This document shows, piece after piece, positions 61,772 through 64,000 of a stretch of DNA of 64,000 bases (the first letter of the stretch is position 1; each line of letters starts with the position of its first letter). The DNA is from Nitrospira sp. (GTDB lineage: Bacteria > Nitrospirota > Nitrospiria > Nitrospirales > Nitrospiraceae): assembly GCA_024760525.1 (NCBI GenBank), contig CP060499.1:2108001-2172000 (forward strand). The letters run 5' to 3'. Below the pieces are notes generated by a model, which searched no databases, had not been told where the DNA came from, and saw only the letters and a list, made by a program, of their open reading frames with translations. Both the position numbers and the translations under genes were made by a program.

Positions 61772-63163
61772 TCAGCGGGCTCGCTTGTGAATGGTCGTTT
61801 CCCGAGCCGGATCCTCAGCTTCCAATTCCGCTGGACTTTCGGTGAGGCAACGCGGCGGCTCCGTATAGTTTTCGGTTTGCGGGATGGAAGAGGTAGGCCT
61901 GTCGAGGTGAAAAAATCGGCGCGCGGCCTCCACGAATGCGGGCCCGTTCGAAGAATTGACTTCGGTCTTGAGCGTCACCATCGTGCGATGGATCAATTTA
62001 TTCACGATCGACGAGGCCAGACCTTCGACCAGTTCGCGGTCTTGCGGTGAGAGATGCCCCAATCGGCCCAGCGCCTTTTCTAGTTCCACCCGCTTGATGT
62101 CCTCAACCCGGCTCCGGAGGGCGACGATCGTCGGCGTGACCTCCAAGGATTTCATCCAGTCAAGCATGGTGGTCACTTCTTCGAGCACCATGCTCTCGGC
62201 CTTTTCGGCCTCCTTGACCCGCTCGGATCGGTTCTGTTCGACTCGATGTTTCAGGTCGTCAATGTCGAAGAGAAACGCGTTGTCGACGTGGCGGACGGAC
62301 GGATCGATGTTCCGAGGGACGGAAATATCGATCAGAAACATGGGGCGGTTCATTCGTTCGTTGACCGCCCGTTGCACGTCCTCGGCGCCGACAATATAGT
62401 GCGCCGCGCCGGTTGAGACCAAGACGATGTCGGCCGAAGCCATGTCGGCCTTGAACTGATCGAACGGAACCGGCGTCCCGCCGAATTTGGCGGCGAGATC
62501 GACGGCATGTTGCGCGGTCCTCGTCGTGATGCGTACGTGGCCCACTCCATTCGCGATCAAATGCCGAGCCGCCAACTTGGCCATTTCACCCGCGCCGACC
62601 AGCAACACCGTCTTCTCGTGAAGATCGGAGAAAATTTTCTTCGCCAACTCGACCGCCGCATAGCTGACTGAAACCGCCATTTCAGAAATCTTGGTCTCGG
62701 TCCGCACACGCTTGGCGACCGAGATGGCCTTCTTGACGACCTTATTCATGATCACGCCGGTCGTCTTGTGCGCCAGCGCGACTTCAAATGCATCCTTGAG
62801 TTGTCCCAGGATTTGCGACTCTCCGATAATCATCGAGTCGAGACTGGCGGCCACCCTGAACATATGGGCGATCGCCCGGTCTCCGGTATGCCAGTACAGA
62901 TGGGGCGTCAGTTGTTCGGAAGAAAGCGAGAGATGCGTGTCGGCAAGAAACTCTTGGATGCGCCCATATCCGGCTTCGATGTCGTCGACAACCGAATAGA
63001 CCTCCACCCGATTGCAGGTCGAAAGCAGGACGCCCTCTTTTACCCCGGGATACGAACAGAGTCTGGTGAGGGCTTCGCCGAGACGACTTTCTGGAACAGC
63101 CAGTCGCTCCCGGATCTCGACCGGGGCCGTCTTGTGGCTCAACCCAACGACGATCAGATGCAT
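61772..63163 (-). CDS. hemA: Glutamyl-tRNA reductase
   Basis: Reduces glutamyl-tRNA to glutamate-1-semialdehyde, the first committed step of C5-pathway haem synthesis. The protein has 463 residues. GLSHKTAPVEIRERLAV, LLSTCNRVEVYSV (catalytic Cys near 50), DSMIIGESQILGQLKDAF, and LLVGAGEMAKLAARHL (NADPH fold) are intact. The C-terminal dimer helices and a 45-residue polar tail follow. It lies 18 bp after the CcsA/HemX-like gene. Confidence 0.97.
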   Translation of the reverse strand: MHLIVVGLSHKTAPVEIRERLAVPESRLGEALTRLCSYPGVKEGVLLSTCNRVEVYSVVDDIEAGYGRIQEFLADTHLSLSSEQLTPHLYWHTGDRAIAHMFRVAASLDSMIIGESQILGQLKDAFEVALAHKTTGVIMNKVVKKAISVAKRVRTETKISEMAVSVSYAAVELAKKIFSDLHEKTVLLVGAGEMAKLAARHLIANGVGHVRITTRTAQHAVDLAAKFGGTPVPFDQFKADMASADIVLVSTGAAHYIVGAEDVQRAVNERMNRPMFLIDISVPRNIDPSVRHVDNAFLFDIDDLKHRVEQNRSERVKEAEKAESMVLEEVTTMLDWMKSLEVTPTIVALRSRVEDIKRVELEKALGRLGHLSPQDRELVEGLASSIVNKLIHRTMVTLKTEVNSSNGPAFVEAARRFFHLDRPTSSIPQTENYTEPPRCLTESPAELEAEDPARETTIHKRAR

Positions 63164-63181
63164 AGGACCATCAACCGCATG

Positions 63182-63985
63182 TTACGACAACGCACCATGC
63201 CCCTTCAGCACCACACCCACCAAGGTAAGAATCACACAGGCAAATCCGATGACCGTGAGATAGGCCGCGCGTTTGGCTCTCCACCCTATCGTCAACCGCC
63301 CCAGCAACACGACAAAATAAAAGAGCCATGTGACGAGCGCCCAGGTTTGTTCAGGATTCCAACTGACATAGGACCCTCGCGCAAAGTCGGCTGAGATCGC
63401 TCCCGTCACGATGCCCAATGTGAGCAACGGAAACCCCAATACAATGGACTGTTGATTGAGGTGATCGAGAAAATCGAGCGCAGGGAGCTTGCTGTAAAGA
63501 ACATTGAACCGTTTCGACTTGAGGAGTCGATCCTGAATCAGGTACATCACACCCGCAACAAACGCGACGGTAAAGCCCACCGTGCCCAACATGCTGAGCG
63601 TGACATGAAACCATAAGGTTTTGAGTACAGGCTGAAGTGTGGGCACTGTTTCAGGAAGAGCCGCGGCGGAGATCAAGGAGACGAGGGCCAAGGGCACCAT
63701 GAACGACCCAAGCACATGAATTTGATGTCGAAACTCGACGACCAGCAAGACAAGAATGATCATCCACGAGAAAAACGAAAGGGCATCGGAAAAACTGGGG
63801 GGCGAGGATGATGAGACGCCGGCCATTCGAATGATGAGGGCGATCGTATGGAAACCGAACCCGGCGGCCGTCACACCCAACGATACCTTTGACAAGGCTT
63901 CTGAGCGCCGCAGCGAATACGAAAGAAACGACACCGTGCCCACGATATACAGGACGATGGTGATCATGAAGCAAACGGCTGCCAT
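63182..63985 (-). CDS. CcsA/HemX-like cytochrome c assembly membrane protein
   Basis: A 267-residue membrane protein with about eight helices. The segment WNPEQTWALVTWLFYFVVLLGRLTIGW corresponds to the haem-handling WxWDxxETW loop of CcsA and is the best mark of the family. MLGTVGFTVAFVAGVMYLIQD and FHVTLSMLG place His residues for haem ligation. Next to hemA it occupies the position of HemX, which affects GluTR level in Bacillus; a haem export or c-type cytochrome role is the other option. The start is 15 bp from the window edge, so an upstream start cannot be excluded. Confidence 0.8.
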   Translation of the reverse strand: MAAVCFMITIVLYIVGTVSFLSYSLRRSEALSKVSLGVTAAGFGFHTIALIIRMAGVSSSSPPSFSDALSFFSWMIILVLLVVEFRHQIHVLGSFMVPLALVSLISAAALPETVPTLQPVLKTLWFHVTLSMLGTVGFTVAFVAGVMYLIQDRLLKSKRFNVLYSKLPALDFLDHLNQQSIVLGFPLLTLGIVTGAISADFARGSYVSWNPEQTWALVTWLFYFVVLLGRLTIGWRAKRAAYLTVIGFACVILTLVGVVLKGHGALS

Positions 63986-64000
63986 CGGGATTTTCCCTAT

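Overview
The window looks like part of a bacterial chromosome from a moderately GC-rich, diderm, haem-synthesising organism. Outer-membrane genes, a Wza/Wzc-type capsule export pair, the hemA-hemC-cobA/hemD-hemB order and the overall gene set suggest a Nitrospirota (Nitrospira-like) genome. That placement is inference from gene content and not a database match. I see no rRNA, tRNA, CRISPR array, transposase or integrase. Nearly all genes from 9.7 kb to the right end are on the minus strand. || 1-10.7 kb: mixed metabolic genes. They are a TPR/beta-barrel outer-membrane protein, a MinD/ParA-like ATPase, pyruvate kinase, a 775-residue fusion of a histidine-phosphatase domain to a phosphofructokinase-like domain, a B12-type radical SAM protein, a small surface-adhesin-E-like protein, and the methionine-salvage isomerase MtnA. 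|| 10.8-22.6 kb: an accessory locus. It alternates class-3 lipases (one a 1959-residue RTX protein) with three copies of a small exported or lipoprotein partner family. One partner copy is split by an in-frame TGA, one lipase is cut to 180 residues, one has lost its RTX tail, and two 73-residue ORFs are lipase remnants whose stop codons overlap the partner start codons. The locus is bounded by two roughly 77-bp, 88%-identical repeats that correspond to the 3' end of the wecA-like gene at 22.6 kb. I read it as a candidate secreted lipase plus inhibitor/immunity system that has expanded by duplication. || 22.6-47.8 kb: a long co-directional exopolysaccharide/O-antigen cluster with many 4-bp start/stop overlaps. 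It starts with a CopG-like regulator and an HD-GYP phosphodiesterase. Then come Wza-like export, Wzc-like tyrosine kinase, O-antigen ligase/polymerase, seven glycosyltransferases, a Wzx-like flippase, three methyltransferases, a GT39-type membrane enzyme, an AsnB-type amidotransferase, a PHP-domain hydrolase, WbqC, a PIG-L deacetylase, a DegT aminotransferase and a WecA-like initiating transferase. Together these could build, modify, flip, polymerise and export a surface glycan. || 48-64 kb: a housekeeping run on the minus strand. In transcription order it is a CcsA/HemX-like protein, hemA, hemC, a cobA-hemD fusion, a CBS protein, hemB, ribF, tilS, hpt, ftsH, folP, glmM and comEC. It covers tetrapyrrole synthesis, flavin, tRNA modification, purine salvage, proteolysis, folate, amino-sugar supply and DNA uptake.
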